This document shows, one piece after another, positions 1 to 8,900 of a DNA stretch of 30,315 nt (position 1 is the stretch's first letter; every line of letters begins with the position of its first letter). Both the position numbers and the translations under genes were made by a program. The notes under the pieces are model-generated. The model was given only the letters and a program-made list of their open reading frames with translations. It made no database searches and was not told the DNA's origin. Origin of the DNA: an uncultured Parabacteroides sp. (GTDB lineage Bacteria; Bacteroidota; Bacteroidia; Bacteroidales; Tannerellaceae); assembly GCA_934718155.1 (NCBI GenBank), contig CAKUZF010000032.1, positions 1 to 30,315 on the forward strand. The letters are read 5' to 3'.

Positions 1-83
1 GGCATTGTGGATGAAAAATTTTTCTTATACCGTCTTGCCCGTATTTATGCCTATCCCCACTAAATTTCGACTGAGCCCTAAAT

Positions 84-107
84 ACCTGCGGTTGGATTTG
101 AACCAAC
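84..107 (-). other. tRNA T-arm-like remnant
   Basis: On the minus strand, bases 107-91 form a canonical T arm: a 5-bp stem GTTGG/CCAAC closing the 7-nt loop TTCAAAT, which fits the TTCRANY consensus. It is followed by CGCAGGT, which could be the 3' acceptor strand. No matching 5' acceptor strand (ACCTGCG), D arm or anticodon arm is visible upstream, where the terminator hairpin of the tRNA operon lies. It could be the 3' piece of a tRNA left by an integration or rearrangement event, or a chance hairpin. Confidence 0.25.
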
Positions 108-133
108 TAGGTTAGTATCATGCCCGACACACA

Positions 134-167
134 TAAAAAACCTCGATGATCATAGACCATCGAGGTT
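134..167 (-). terminator. Intrinsic terminator of the tRNA operon
   Basis: A perfect 10-bp stem (139-148 with 158-167, AACCTCGATG/CATCGAGGTT) has a 9-nt loop. Read on the minus strand it is followed by a run of T (the A run at 134-139). It sits 9 nt past the 3' end of tRNA-Gly, so it is the expected end of the tRNA-Tyr/tRNA-Gly transcript. Confidence 0.85.
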
Positions 168-176
168 CTTACTTAG

Positions 177-249
177 AGCGGAAGACGGGGCTCAAACCCG
201 CGACCCTCAGCTTGGAAGGCTAATGCTCTATCAACTGAGCTACTTCCGC
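177..249 (-). tRNA. tRNA-Gly (anticodon TCC)
   Basis: The 73-nt cloverleaf reads on the minus strand from GCGGAAG at 249. The 7-bp acceptor stem GCGGAAG/CTTCCGC is perfect, the D arm contains AGCTCAGTTGATAGAGC, the anticodon loop is CTTCCAA (anticodon TCC, glycine), and the T arm carries GGGTTTGAGCCCC. The discriminator base is T and CCA is not encoded, as is common in Bacteroidetes. It lies 21 nt downstream of tRNA-Tyr and is probably cotranscribed with it. Confidence 0.96.
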
Positions 250-270
250 TTGTATGCGAATTAAAAGGAG

Positions 271-353
271 TGGGCAGTGATGGATTCGAACCACCGAAGG
301 CGTAAGCCAGCTGAGTTACAGTCAGCCCCATTTGGCCACTCTGGTAACTGCCC
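271..353 (-). tRNA. tRNA-Tyr (anticodon GTA)
   Basis: The 83-nt class II tRNA starts at 353 with GGGCAGT, which pairs with ACTGCCC at its 3' end; the discriminator is A and no CCA is encoded. The anticodon loop CTGTAAC gives GTA (tyrosine). The long variable arm typical of bacterial tRNA-Tyr is present, followed by the T arm GGTGGTTCGAATCCATC. It is the first gene of a two-tRNA minus-strand unit with tRNA-Gly. Confidence 0.96.
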
Positions 354-372
354 TTGTTCCTTAATTGCGCTG

Positions 373-402
373 CAAAGGTACTGCTTTTTTTTAAATACGC
401 AA
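373..402 (-). promoter_or_regulatory. Bacteroidetes-type promoter for the tRNA operon
   Basis: Read on the minus strand, TACCTTTG (380-373) matches the TAnnTTTG -7 box exactly. TTG (402-400) lies 19 nt upstream as a -33 element. Transcription would start around 366, about 13 nt before the first base of tRNA-Tyr. It sits directly beyond the ribH stop codon. Confidence 0.7.
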
Positions 403-406
403 GCGT

Positions 407-889
407 TTAGGCCGAAAAATTCACCATTTTAATGGCGGTAACCGCAGCCTCATCGCCTTTATTGCCATAGCGTCCACCCGCACGATCCTCGGATTGCTGC
501 ATCGTATCGGTAGTCAACAGACCGAAAATGAATGGGATATCATACATCAGGTTCAGCTCTGTGATGCCCTGCGTCACACCCGAGCAAACATAATCGAAAT
601 GGGGCGTATCTCCTCTGACTACGCATCCCAAAACAATCACAGCATCCAGATCCTTGGACTCGGCCAAGCGCTTTGCGCCAAATGTGAGCTCAAAACTGCC
701 GGGCACACGCTTCACGATGATGTTATCCGGTTTCACGCCATGACGCTCCAACGTGTTGCAAGCGCCTTCCAACAACTTCTCTGTGATATTGCGGTTCCAC
801 TCTGCCACGACGATACCGATATTCATGCCCGAAGCATCGGGTACACTATTAAAATCGTAATCGGAAAGATTCTGATATGCTGTTGCCAT
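407..889 (-). CDS. ribH: 6,7-dimethyl-8-ribityllumazine synthase
   Basis: A 160-residue protein of normal length for RibH, the penultimate enzyme of riboflavin synthesis, which condenses the ribityl-aminouracil with 3,4-dihydroxy-2-butanone 4-phosphate in the cytoplasm. Family motifs are clear: AEWN (29-32) for substrate stacking, PGSFE (63-67), and RGDTPHFD (92-99), whose His97 aligns with the catalytic histidine of the family. The C-terminal GGRYGNKGDEAA segment is also typical. It lies 31 nt downstream of the TPR gene on the same strand and probably shares its transcript. No riboflavin (FMN) riboswitch is visible near it, and no other rib genes are in the window. Confidence 0.97.
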   Translation of the reverse strand: MATAYQNLSDYDFNSVPDASGMNIGIVVAEWNRNITEKLLEGACNTLERHGVKPDNIIVKRVPGSFELTFGAKRLAESKDLDAVIVLGCVVRGDTPHFDYVCSGVTQGITELNLMYDIPFIFGLLTTDTMQQSEDRAGGRYGNKGDEAAVTAIKMVNFSA

Positions 890-920
890 ATTCCTTCTTT
901 ATGTTAGTTAACCCCAAAAA

Positions 921-1604
921 TCACTTTGCCGCAGAAGCACGGGTGATGAACTTGTCGATATCCGAAGCTTCCATGGAGTTGAAATACTTCTCCTTGATGC
1001 TGGTATAGGCCTTGAGCGCCTTATCGTATTCCTTCAGGCTCTCGTAAGCGATACCTGCCTTCTTCAAATAGAAAGGACTAACCACCTCGTTGTCGGCCTC
1101 CTTAGCAGCCTTCTCAAAATAGCTGACGCCCTCCTTCACATTGCCCATGTTCACAAAGCAATCGCCAACCAGACCCGTAATCGCAGGAGAGATCATCTTA
1201 TCGCTGCCGCTGAACGACTTCAAGAAGCCCTCAGCCTTCTGCATCTCGCCCATCTTATAATAGCAAATACCCGCATAGGCCTTTGCCAAATTGCCCGCAT
1301 CGGTGCTGCCATACTGGTCGATCACAGCCTCGAAGCCCTCATAGTCGGCTCCGTTGCCGTTCAACGCCAAGGCAAACGAATCTCTCGCAAAGTATTGCTC
1401 GCCCTTGAACAAAGCCGCTGCAGCCTTCTTCTCGCGCGGGATCAAATATCCATACTGTACACCTAAGACCGCACTAACGACAAGGACAACAGCCACTATG
1501 CTGTAAACAATCTGCTTCGAATGCTCTTCGATGAACATTTCTGCTCTGGAGACAAGTACCTCCACTTCTCCTACCTCGCCGTAGTTTCCATTTTCTGTAG
1601 CCAT
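921..1604 (-). CDS. Membrane-anchored tetratricopeptide-repeat protein
   Basis: This 227-residue protein has one N-terminal membrane segment (about residues 30-56, rich in Val, Ile and Ala) after a charged N-terminus, then a helical domain with degenerate TPR units: GNLAKAYAGICYYKMGEMQKA, a GDCFVNMGNVKEGVSYFEKA-type unit and a KKAGIAYESLKEYDKALKAY-type unit. The layout resembles YfgM-like ancillary proteins of the cell envelope (resemblance only). It is the upstream gene of a two-gene unit with ribH and is divergent from recF, 153 nt away. No specific partner can be named from sequence. Confidence 0.85.
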   Translation of the reverse strand: MATENGNYGEVGEVEVLVSRAEMFIEEHSKQIVYSIVAVVLVVSAVLGVQYGYLIPREKKAAAALFKGEQYFARDSFALALNGNGADYEGFEAVIDQYGSTDAGNLAKAYAGICYYKMGEMQKAEGFLKSFSGSDKMISPAITGLVGDCFVNMGNVKEGVSYFEKAAKEADNEVVSPFYLKKAGIAYESLKEYDKALKAYTSIKEKYFNSMEASDIDKFITRASAAK

Positions 1605-1680
1605 AATCTATCTAAACGTTTTATTATTATTTTCTTGTTACTTCCTTCGCTACTGGCCATTTGGCAAGCGATTCAAGGCG

Positions 1681-1688
1681 CGAAAGTA
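1681..1688 (-). promoter_or_regulatory. Candidate -7 box for the TPR-ribH unit
   Basis: TACTTTCG on the minus strand (1688-1681) fits TAnnTTTG with one mismatch, 76 nt upstream of the TPR start codon. I found no -33 element at the expected distance, so this is a weak call. Confidence 0.3.
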
Positions 1689-1730
1689 GTTTTTTTTGAC
1701 GAGATAATCTATACTTCGAAGTATATTTTT

Positions 1731-1738
1731 TACTTTTG
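1731..1738 (+). promoter_or_regulatory. Candidate -7 box for recF
   Basis: TACTTTTG is an exact TAnnTTTG match, 19 nt upstream of the recF start codon. No TTTG lies 19-20 nt upstream, so only half of the promoter is supported. Confidence 0.45.
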
Positions 1739-1757
1739 CGCCATTAATACATCCGAG

Positions 1758-2867
1758 ATGATACTGAACAGGCTTTCTATTCTCAATTACAAAAACATAC
1801 CGCAAGCTGAGATTCGATTCTCGCCGAAGATGAACTGTTTTTTTGGCAACAACGGGATGGGCAAGACCAACTTGCTCGACGCGATTTACTATCTTTCGTT
1901 TGCCAAGAGCCATATCCATACGCTGGACAGCCAGATCATCCGCAACGAGCAAGACCTGTGCATCGTGCAAGGCGACTACGACTATGAGGGGCGCACCGAA
2001 GAGATTTTCTGTGCCATACGCCGCAAACAGCGTAAGCAGTTCAAGCGCAACAAGAAGGAATACGACAAGCTGTCGGAGCACATCGGGCTGTTGCCTCTGG
2101 TGATGGTCTCGCCCGCCGATTCCGACCTGATCCGTGGAGGCAGCGAGGAACGCAGGCGCTTCATGGACCTGATCATCTCGCAGCAAGACAAGAACTACCT
2201 ACACGCCTTAATACAATACAACAAGGCTCTGCAGCAACGCAACTCGCTGCTCAAAGAGCAATCGACCGACAACTCGCTCTATGAGGTGCTGGAGATGCAG
2301 CTCGGCCTGTATGGCCAGGCGATTTTTGAGACGCGTCAGCGCTTGGTGGAGGATTTCACACCGATCTTCAACCGCTATTACCAAACGATTTGCGCATCGA
2401 CCGAGGAGGTGGGCCTGAAATACATCTCCCACCTGGAGACGGATGAACTGACCGAGAAGCTGGCTCGCAACAGGGAGCGGGATCGCATATTAGGCTACAC
2501 CTCAGCAGGCATTCACAAGGATGAGCTGGAGATGACCTTAGGAGGCTACCTGATCCGGCGAGTGGGCTCACAAGGACAGAACAAGAGCTACTTGATTGCC
2601 TTGAAACTGGCGCAGTTCGCCTTCCTCAACCAACGGGGAAAGACCACACCGATCCTCCTGCTGGATGATATCTTCGACAAGCTGGACGCTAACCGCGTAG
2701 AGCAAATCGTAAAGCTAGTGAGCGGCGAGGGATTCGGGCAGATCTTCATCACCGACACCAACCGGAAATACCTGGATGCGATTCTGACGGCGATGGGCGG
2801 CGACCATGCGCTCTTCAAAGTGGAACAAGGGGAGGTAACTCCGATGGAGGATCGACAGGATGCGTGA
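1758..2867 (+). CDS. recF: DNA replication and repair protein RecF
   Basis: RecF is an SMC-like ATPase that binds gapped DNA and helps load RecA at stalled forks. Starting at ATG 1758 gives 369 residues, the usual length. The open frame runs upstream to 1521, but that extension crosses the promoter and the divergent TPR gene, and MILNRLSILNYKN is the typical RecF start. Walker A is GNNGMGKT (30-37), the ABC-type signature lies in GSQGQNKSYLIALKLAQ, and Walker B is PILLLDDIFDKLD. The stop overlaps the next gene's start by 8 nt, so recF and the DUF721 gene are translationally linked. Confidence 0.96.
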   Translation: MILNRLSILNYKNIPQAEIRFSPKMNCFFGNNGMGKTNLLDAIYYLSFAKSHIHTLDSQIIRNEQDLCIVQGDYDYEGRTEEIFCAIRRKQRKQFKRNKKEYDKLSEHIGLLPLVMVSPADSDLIRGGSEERRRFMDLIISQQDKNYLHALIQYNKALQQRNSLLKEQSTDNSLYEVLEMQLGLYGQAIFETRQRLVEDFTPIFNRYYQTICASTEEVGLKYISHLETDELTEKLARNRERDRILGYTSAGIHKDELEMTLGGYLIRRVGSQGQNKSYLIALKLAQFAFLNQRGKTTPILLLDDIFDKLDANRVEQIVKLVSGEGFGQIFITDTNRKYLDAILTAMGGDHALFKVEQGEVTPMEDRQDA

Positions 2868-3153
2868 GCGGAACGATCAAAAGCTGGGCGAGGTGCTGCG
2901 GGAATTCTTCGAACAGAACCCCGTCGTGCGCCAAAAGGTATTGGAGTCTCGCACAGAGCGGGCCTGGGACGAGGTGTGCGGGCCGACAATCATGCGCTAC
3001 ACTCGCCACCTCTTCCTAAAAGGATCGGTGCTGAACGTATCGCTAACCTCCGCCGTGCTGCGCAACGAGCTGCTGCTAAGCAAGGCCTCGCTGATCGACG
3101 CCATCAACAAACGGGTGGGCGTGGCCGTTCTGACCGACATACAGTTCCATTAG
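2860..3153 (+). CDS. DUF721 (DciA-like) protein
   Basis: A 97-residue protein matching the DUF721 pattern: an N-terminal helix (LGEVLREFFEQNP), a central ERAWDEVCGP motif, and a C-terminal KH-like strand-helix part ending in TDIQFH. DUF721 includes DciA, a loader or regulator of the replicative helicase DnaB in bacteria lacking DnaC/DnaI; that this short Bacteroidetes form does the same is inference. Its ATG lies inside the last codons of recF (8-nt overlap), which supports a replication-linked role. Its stop codon overlaps that of the convergent folate gene by 4 nt. Confidence 0.85.
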   Translation: MRERNDQKLGEVLREFFEQNPVVRQKVLESRTERAWDEVCGPTIMRYTRHLFLKGSVLNVSLTSAVLRNELLLSKASLIDAINKRVGVAVLTDIQFH

Positions 3154-3704
3154 CCCGCGTAACTCTCTGACACGACACTGTCCATGAGGCGATCGAAAGG
3201 CTCCGTGGGAACCGTATCGATCAGCTGAAAATCGAAACAGATGCCCACCTTAGGGGCAGAAAGCGACGATAAAAGGCGGTCGTAGAAGCCCCTACCCCGC
3301 CCCAAACGATTGTGCTGCAGGTCGAAAGCCACGCCGGGCACAATGATCAAGTCGATCGCATCCTCGTCGGCCTCCTCACCATCCGGCTTGGGCTCCCAAA
3401 TGCCAAAGGAGCCTTTCTGAAGCGAGTCGGGCCCAGTGTAACGCAACAGGCGCAGATCGTCGCCCACCACCAAGGGCAGGTAGATCGCCTTCTGCTTATA
3501 CCACCGCTCAATGAAGGCAGCCGTCTGCACCTCGCCCGGCAAAGCATGATAGAGCGCAATCTGGCTCGCCTGCTGAAACAGCGGCAAAGCTTCCACCCGG
3601 CTCAAAACAGATTGCGAACGCTCAAGCAACTCCTGCGGCGTGTATCTTTTCTTTTCCGCGGCCATAGCCTTTCGTACGGCCTGCTTCGCTTTGCATGTTT
3701 CCAT
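3150..3704 (-). CDS. 5-formyltetrahydrofolate cyclo-ligase
   Basis: A 184-residue enzyme that converts 5-formyl-THF to 5,10-methenyl-THF using ATP, returning a stored folate to the one-carbon pool. The C-terminal family signature GRGRGFYDRLL is intact, preceded by IIVPGVAFDLQHNRLG; the N-terminal basic segment KAKQAVRKAMAAEKKRY is also typical. The ATG at 3704 directly follows an in-frame TAG. With this start the gene overlaps the 3' end of the S41 protease gene by 83 nt in another frame. A start at Met14 (3665) would shorten the overlap to 44 nt but lose conserved N-terminal residues. Confidence 0.93.
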   Translation of the reverse strand: METCKAKQAVRKAMAAEKKRYTPQELLERSQSVLSRVEALPLFQQASQIALYHALPGEVQTAAFIERWYKQKAIYLPLVVGDDLRLLRYTGPDSLQKGSFGIWEPKPDGEEADEDAIDLIIVPGVAFDLQHNRLGRGRGFYDRLLSSLSAPKVGICFDFQLIDTVPTEPFDRLMDSVVSESYAG

Positions 3705-5343
3705 CTATCGATTCGTTTTGATTGTTCAACGTGGGCCAAGCCTTTCCCTCCTTCAAAAGTTGAACGGCTTTGAGCAGTGTCACATCATCCTCCAAGAAGA
3801 TGGGATAGAAGCCCTCATCGTCGAAGAAGTTGCGCACGATGTAAGCTTGCAACTGATTCTCGATCAGCTTACCCGAGATCTGGATCAGCGTGGGGCGCTT
3901 CTTGATGCCCTTCACAACGGCGAAGTTGGTGAACTCCTCCAGCAGGGGCTGCTGGCGCAAGTGGGCGTAAAGCTCCTTCCAACTGCCATATGCCGCAAAC
4001 TCCTCGCGATGACGGTCTGAATACTCCAATGCGAAGAGATAGAGCACACCGCTACTTATCACGTTGGAATAGTAGGAGGTGATGCCACTCGTGTCGCGCG
4101 GAATAAAGATGTCTGGCATGATGCCACCTCCGCCATACACCGTACGACCCGCCAGCGTCTGATAACGCAAGGAGTCATCCAACTTGATGCTATCCGCCGA
4201 GTCGAACTCGCCATGCATGTAGCGATTATAGAGGTCTTGGTCATACTCCTCGCTGTTGCCCTTCTCATACTTCTTCTGGATACAACGGCCCGAAGGCGTG
4301 TAATAGCGGGCGATCGTCAAACGCATCTCCGAACCATCGTTCAGAGTCATTTGCGTCTGCACCAATCCTTTCCCATAAGTACGGCGACCCACGATCAAGC
4401 CTCGGTCGTTATCCTGTATCGCTCCCGAGAAGATCTCGCTGGCCGAGGCCGAGCTCTCGTCGGTCAAGACAACGATGGGATCCTCCTTACACGTGCCCGT
4501 CCCATTGGCATAGACATCCGAACGGGGATAAGACTTGCCCTCCGTGTAAACGATCAACTGGCCTTGAGGCATGAACTCGTTGATCATGTTGATGGCCGCA
4601 TCCAAGTAACCACCCGTGTTGCCTCGAAGATCCACCACGAAAGCCTCGCAATCGAGTTGCTTCAACTTGGCGATCGCGGTGATGAACTCGTTATAAGTGT
4701 TACGGCCAAACTTGCTCACCTTGATGTAGCCGATCCCCTTGGCCACTTCGTAGGCCACGTCGACCGAGTTGACCGGCACGTCGCCTCTCGTCACCTCCAC
4801 GGTGAGCAGGTCGGGCTCATTGCCTCGCTTGATGCCCAAGCGCACGATGCTATCCTTCGCCCCTCGCAAGGTCTTCATGATCTCATTCTGGTTCTTCTTC
4901 TGCCCTGAGAAGATTGAATCGTTGATGGTAATGATGCGATCGAAAGGCAAGATGCCCGCCTTCTCGGCCGGTCCGCCACTGATCACGTTGATCACCAAGA
5001 TGGTGTCGGTCTGCATATTGAAAGTCACGCCAATACCACTGAAAGAGCCCTCCAACTCCTCGTTCACCGCCAAAGCCTCCTCGGCAGGGATATAAACGGA
5101 GTGCGGATCCAACTCGCTGAATATCTTCGGGATTGTACTCTCAATCAAGTCATTCATATCTACCGTGTCAACATATTGCTTGTCGATGAGATCGAAAATG
5201 GCATCGATCTTGCTACCGCCCATCATCGGGCGACGCAACCCTTGGCTGATTGTCAAGTAATGATTGCCAATGTAAATGCCTAAGGCGATGCTTGCCGCAA
5301 TGATTACGGGAAGCCACACCTTCAGCTTGCTATTCTTGTCCAT
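3622..5343 (-). CDS. C-terminal processing protease, S41 family
   Basis: A 573-residue exported protease with an N-terminal membrane anchor (about 9-27), a PDZ domain (about 95-175, carrying GIGVTF and GGPAEKAGILPFDRI) and an S41 catalytic domain. The nucleophile is Ser300 in ESSASASEI and the general base Lys325 in TYGKGLVQ; their 25-residue spacing equals that of E. coli Prc. It probably cleaves C-terminal tails of envelope proteins. The last ~28 codons, after AWPTLNNQNESID, read through the start of the folate gene out of frame and look unconstrained. It begins 19 nt after the dCMP deaminase gene, so the three genes likely form one unit. Confidence 0.94.
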   Translation of the reverse strand: MDKNSKLKVWLPVIIAASIALGIYIGNHYLTISQGLRRPMMGGSKIDAIFDLIDKQYVDTVDMNDLIESTIPKIFSELDPHSVYIPAEEALAVNEELEGSFSGIGVTFNMQTDTILVINVISGGPAEKAGILPFDRIITINDSIFSGQKKNQNEIMKTLRGAKDSIVRLGIKRGNEPDLLTVEVTRGDVPVNSVDVAYEVAKGIGYIKVSKFGRNTYNEFITAIAKLKQLDCEAFVVDLRGNTGGYLDAAINMINEFMPQGQLIVYTEGKSYPRSDVYANGTGTCKEDPIVVLTDESSASASEIFSGAIQDNDRGLIVGRRTYGKGLVQTQMTLNDGSEMRLTIARYYTPSGRCIQKKYEKGNSEEYDQDLYNRYMHGEFDSADSIKLDDSLRYQTLAGRTVYGGGGIMPDIFIPRDTSGITSYYSNVISSGVLYLFALEYSDRHREEFAAYGSWKELYAHLRQQPLLEEFTNFAVVKGIKKRPTLIQISGKLIENQLQAYIVRNFFDDEGFYPIFLEDDVTLLKAVQLLKEGKAWPTLNNQNESIDGNMQSEAGRTKGYGRGKEKIHAAGVA

Positions 5344-5362
5344 GTTTAAATTTAGGAATTAA

Positions 5363-5797
5363 TTACTCATTCAAATCGATGAAATCGACCTCCACGCCCG
5401 CACGATGCAGCAGTTCGAGGCCGTCGGCCAGCCGATAATCCTCTGAATAAACCACGCGCTTAATGCCCGACTGGATGATCAGCTTCGCACACTCGATGCA
5501 AGGAGAAGAGGTGACATAGATCGTAGCCCCATAGCTGCTGTTAGACGAAGCGGCGATCTTGGTGATAGCATTCGCCTCGGCGTGAAGCACATAAGGTTTC
5601 GTATGATTCAGTTCGTCTTCGCACACATTCTCAAACCCAGCGGGAGTGCCGTTATAACCATCCGAGATAATCATCTTATCCTTCACCAAAAGCGCGCCAA
5701 CCTGTCTGCGTTTGCAATAAGAATTCTCGGCCCAAATGGCGGCCATGCGGAGGTATCGCTTATCCAGTTCGTGCTGTTTTTCTGCTTTCTCGCCCAT
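5363..5797 (-). CDS. Deoxycytidylate (dCMP) deaminase family protein
   Basis: A 144-residue zinc-dependent deaminase, probably converting dCMP to dUMP for thymidylate synthesis. Zinc and catalytic residues are all present: His72-Ala-Glu74 (HAEANAI) and Cys100/Cys103 (SSPCIEC). The segment GYNGTPAGF (48-56) is typical of the dCMP deaminase/ComEB group and contacts the nucleotide in that family. It is the first gene of the minus-strand unit with the S41 protease and the folate cyclo-ligase, and divergent from purL. The adjacent thymidylate and folate chemistry is a plausible but unproven link. Confidence 0.93.
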   Translation of the reverse strand: MGEKAEKQHELDKRYLRMAAIWAENSYCKRRQVGALLVKDKMIISDGYNGTPAGFENVCEDELNHTKPYVLHAEANAITKIAASSNSSYGATIYVTSSPCIECAKLIIQSGIKRVVYSEDYRLADGLELLHRAGVEVDFIDLNE

Positions 5798-5825
5798 TGT
5801 TCTCTTTTCTATTATCAGTTAAACG

Positions 5826-5833
5826 CGAAGGTA
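5826..5833 (-). promoter_or_regulatory. Candidate -7 box for the dCMP deaminase unit
   Basis: TACCTTCG on the minus strand (5833-5826) fits TAnnTTTG with one mismatch, 28 nt upstream of the start codon. No good -33 element is visible at the expected distance. Confidence 0.35.
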
Positions 5834-5880
5834 AAGAATATTTTCCTTTCGGGAAGCGGGAGCGTATCAATTATTTTGCC

Positions 5881-5888
5881 TAAATTTG
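5881..5888 (+). promoter_or_regulatory. Candidate -7 box for purL
   Basis: TAAATTTG followed by CG is an exact TAnnTTTG match, 56 nt upstream of the purL ATG. No TTTG lies at the expected distance. The leader shows no purine-riboswitch-like fold that I can recognise. Confidence 0.4.
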
Positions 5889-5944
5889 CGCTTTCTAAAG
5901 ATAAGCAGATTCGTTATCAAGAGAATATTACAAACTAATACGAT

Positions 5945-8900
5945 ATGATTCTATTCTTTCAATCTTCAGCGAAGACCGTACTGGCTGTAGAAGCACAGCA
6001 TGCCTTCTCCCCCGAGGACACACAGAAACTGGTGTGGCTGTTTAGCGAGGCTACTCCCCTCTCGGCGGAGAGCCTGGAGGGTTGGTTCGTTGGTCCGCGT
6101 CGCGAAATGATCACTCCCTGGAGTACGAATGCCGTAGAGATCACCCAGAATATGGGCTTGACAGGCATCTCTCGTATCGAGGAGTTCTTCCCGGTTGCCT
6201 CGGGCGAGGCAGAGCACGACCCCATGTTGCAACGCATCTACAACGGCCTGGATCAAGCGATCTTCACCATCAGTAAGCAACCCGATCCCATTGTCTATAT
6301 CGAAGACTTGGAAGCTTACAACCAGCAAGAGGGTTTGGCCTTGAGCCAGGAGGAGATTGCCTACCTGAACGAGGTGAGCCAGAAATTGGGTCGCAAACTG
6401 ACCGACAGCGAGGTGTTCGGCTTCTCGCAAGTCAACTCTGAGCACTGCCGCCACAAGATCTTCGGCGGTACGTTCATCATCGATGGCGAAGAGAAGGAGA
6501 GCTCTCTCTTCGGCTTGATCAAGAAGACATCGCAAGAGAATCCGAACAAACTGGTTTCAGCCTACAAAGACAACGTGGCCTTCAACGAGGGTCCGAGAGT
6601 GGAGCAGTTTGCCCCGGTATCGGCCGACAAGCCCGACTTCTTCGCAGTTAAGGAGATCGACACCGTGATCTCGCTGAAAGCCGAGACTCACAACTTCCCG
6701 ACAACGGTAGAGCCGTTCAACGGTGCTGCTACAGGCACAGGCGGTGAGATTCGCGACCGTCTGGGCGGTGGTAAGGCCTCTTTGCCTATCGCAGGTACGG
6801 CAGTCTATATGACCGCTTATCCGCGCACCGAGGGTGCTCGCGATTGGGAGAAAGTGCTCGATCCACGTCCTTGGTTGTATCAGACTCCGGAGCAGATCTT
6901 GATCAAGGCCTCAAACGGAGCATCCGATTTCGGCAACAAGTTCGGACAGCCGCTGATCTGCGGTTCGCTGCTGACCTTCGAGCATGCCGAGAACAATAAG
7001 AAATACGCTTATGACAAGGTGATCATGCTGGCTGGAGGCGTAGGCTTCGCCAATCGTCGCGACGCCTTGAAGGGCGACCCGAAACCGGGCGAGAAGGTGG
7101 TCGTGATTGGTGGCGACAACTACCGCATCGGTATGGGTGGTGGTGCCGTTTCATCCGTGAACACGGGCCAGTATACAAGCGGTATCGAGTTGAACGCCGT
7201 ACAGCGTGCCAATCCCGAGATGCAGAAGCGTGCGGCTAACGTGATCCGCGCGATCGCCGAGAGCGACGAGAACCCGATCGTATCCATCCACGACCACGGC
7301 GCAGGTGGACACCTCAACTGCTTATCAGAGTTGGTGGAAGCTACAGGTGGACACATCGACATGTCGAAATTGCCTATCGGCGACCCGACCCTCTCAGCCA
7401 AAGAGATCATCGGCAACGAGAGCCAGGAGCGCATGGGCCTCTTGATGAAAGAGGAAGATGTGGCTCGCGTGAAGCGCATCGCCGATCGTGAGCGCGCTCC
7501 GATGTATGTGGTTGGCGAGACGACCGACGACATGAAGTTCGTCTTCGAGCAGGCTGATGGCGTGAAGCCCATCGACATTAAGTTGGAATACATGTTTGGT
7601 AAACCGCCTCGCACGATCATGACCGACAAGACCGTTGAGACGACTTACCAGCCGGTTGTTTATAAAGAGTCGGAGTTGCACCACTACTTAGAGAACGTGC
7701 TCCAGCTGGAGGCCGTGGCTTGTAAGGATTGGTTGACCAACAAGGTAGACCGCTCCGTATCGGGCAAGATCGCTCGTCAGCAGTGCCAAGGCGAGTTGCA
7801 GTTGCCGTTGAGCGACCTGGGCGCCGTTGCCTTAGACTATCGCGGCAAGGCGGGTATCGCCACCTCAATCGGCCACGCTCCGCAGGTGGCTATGGTTGAT
7901 CCGGCGGCCGGTTCGGTGATGGCCATCGCCGAGGCTTTGACCAACATCGTGTTCGCTCCGCTGACCGACCAGCTGGCAGGCGTATCCCTGAGCGCGAACT
8001 GGATGTGGCCCTGCCGCAACGAGGGCGAAGACGCACGCCTCTACAAGGCCGTGCAAGCCGCTTCCGATTTCGCTTGCAGCTTAGGCATCAACATCCCGAC
8101 AGGCAAGGATTCACTCTCCATGACGCAGAAGTATGGCGACGACAAGGTGATCGCACCGGGCACGGTGATTATCTCTGCCGCAGGCGAGGTGAGCGACATC
8201 CGCAAGATCGTCTCTCCGGTGTTGGCCAAGGAGAAGAACAGCTACCTATATTATATAGACTTCTCGTTCGACACAATGAAGCTGGGCGGTTCGGCCTTCG
8301 CACAGGCCCTGAACAAGCTGGGCGACGAGGTGCCGACCGTAAAGGACGCTGAATATTTCAGCGACGCATTCAACGCCGTACAGAGCGCCATCGAGCAACA
8401 CCTCGTATTGGCAGGCCACGACATCTCGGCCGGTGGTATGATCACGGCCCTCTTAGAGATGTGCTTCGCCAATGTTGAGGGAGGTTTGGAAGTGAACCTC
8501 GATGCCATCAACGAGGCAGATATCGTGAAGATTCTCTTCGCCGAGAATCCGGGTGTCCTGCTGCAGGTGAAGGACAAGAAGGCCTTCGAGCACTTGATGC
8601 GCGAGGCAGGCGTAGGCTTCGCTCAGATTGCCCGTCCGACCGACGAGCGTCACATCCTCGTATCGAAAGAGGGCATCCAATATCACTTCGGCATCGACTA
8701 TATGCGCGACGTGTGGTATGAGTCTTCTTACAAGCTGGATGTTAAGCAGAGCGGCAACGTTTGCGCAGGCAACCGCTTCGAGAACTATAAGATGCAGCCG
8801 CTGGAGTATCGCTTCAACAAGGAGTTCACAGGCAAGCTGGCCAGCTATGGCATCAGCGCCGATCGCCGCACGCCGAGTGGCGTGAAGGCTGCCGTAATCC

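Noticed and set aside
1521..1757. 79-codon N-terminal extension of recF
   Set aside because: It crosses the promoter region and the divergent gene's 5' end; RecF proteins begin at the residue encoded at 1758.
4213..4908. 231-codon plus-strand frame opposite the S41 protease
   Set aside because: It is a reverse-strand shadow of a conserved gene and shows no recognisable protein pattern.
5890..5944. Possible purine riboswitch in the purL leader
   Set aside because: The leader is about 50 nt of AT-rich sequence with no conserved junction or paired loops.
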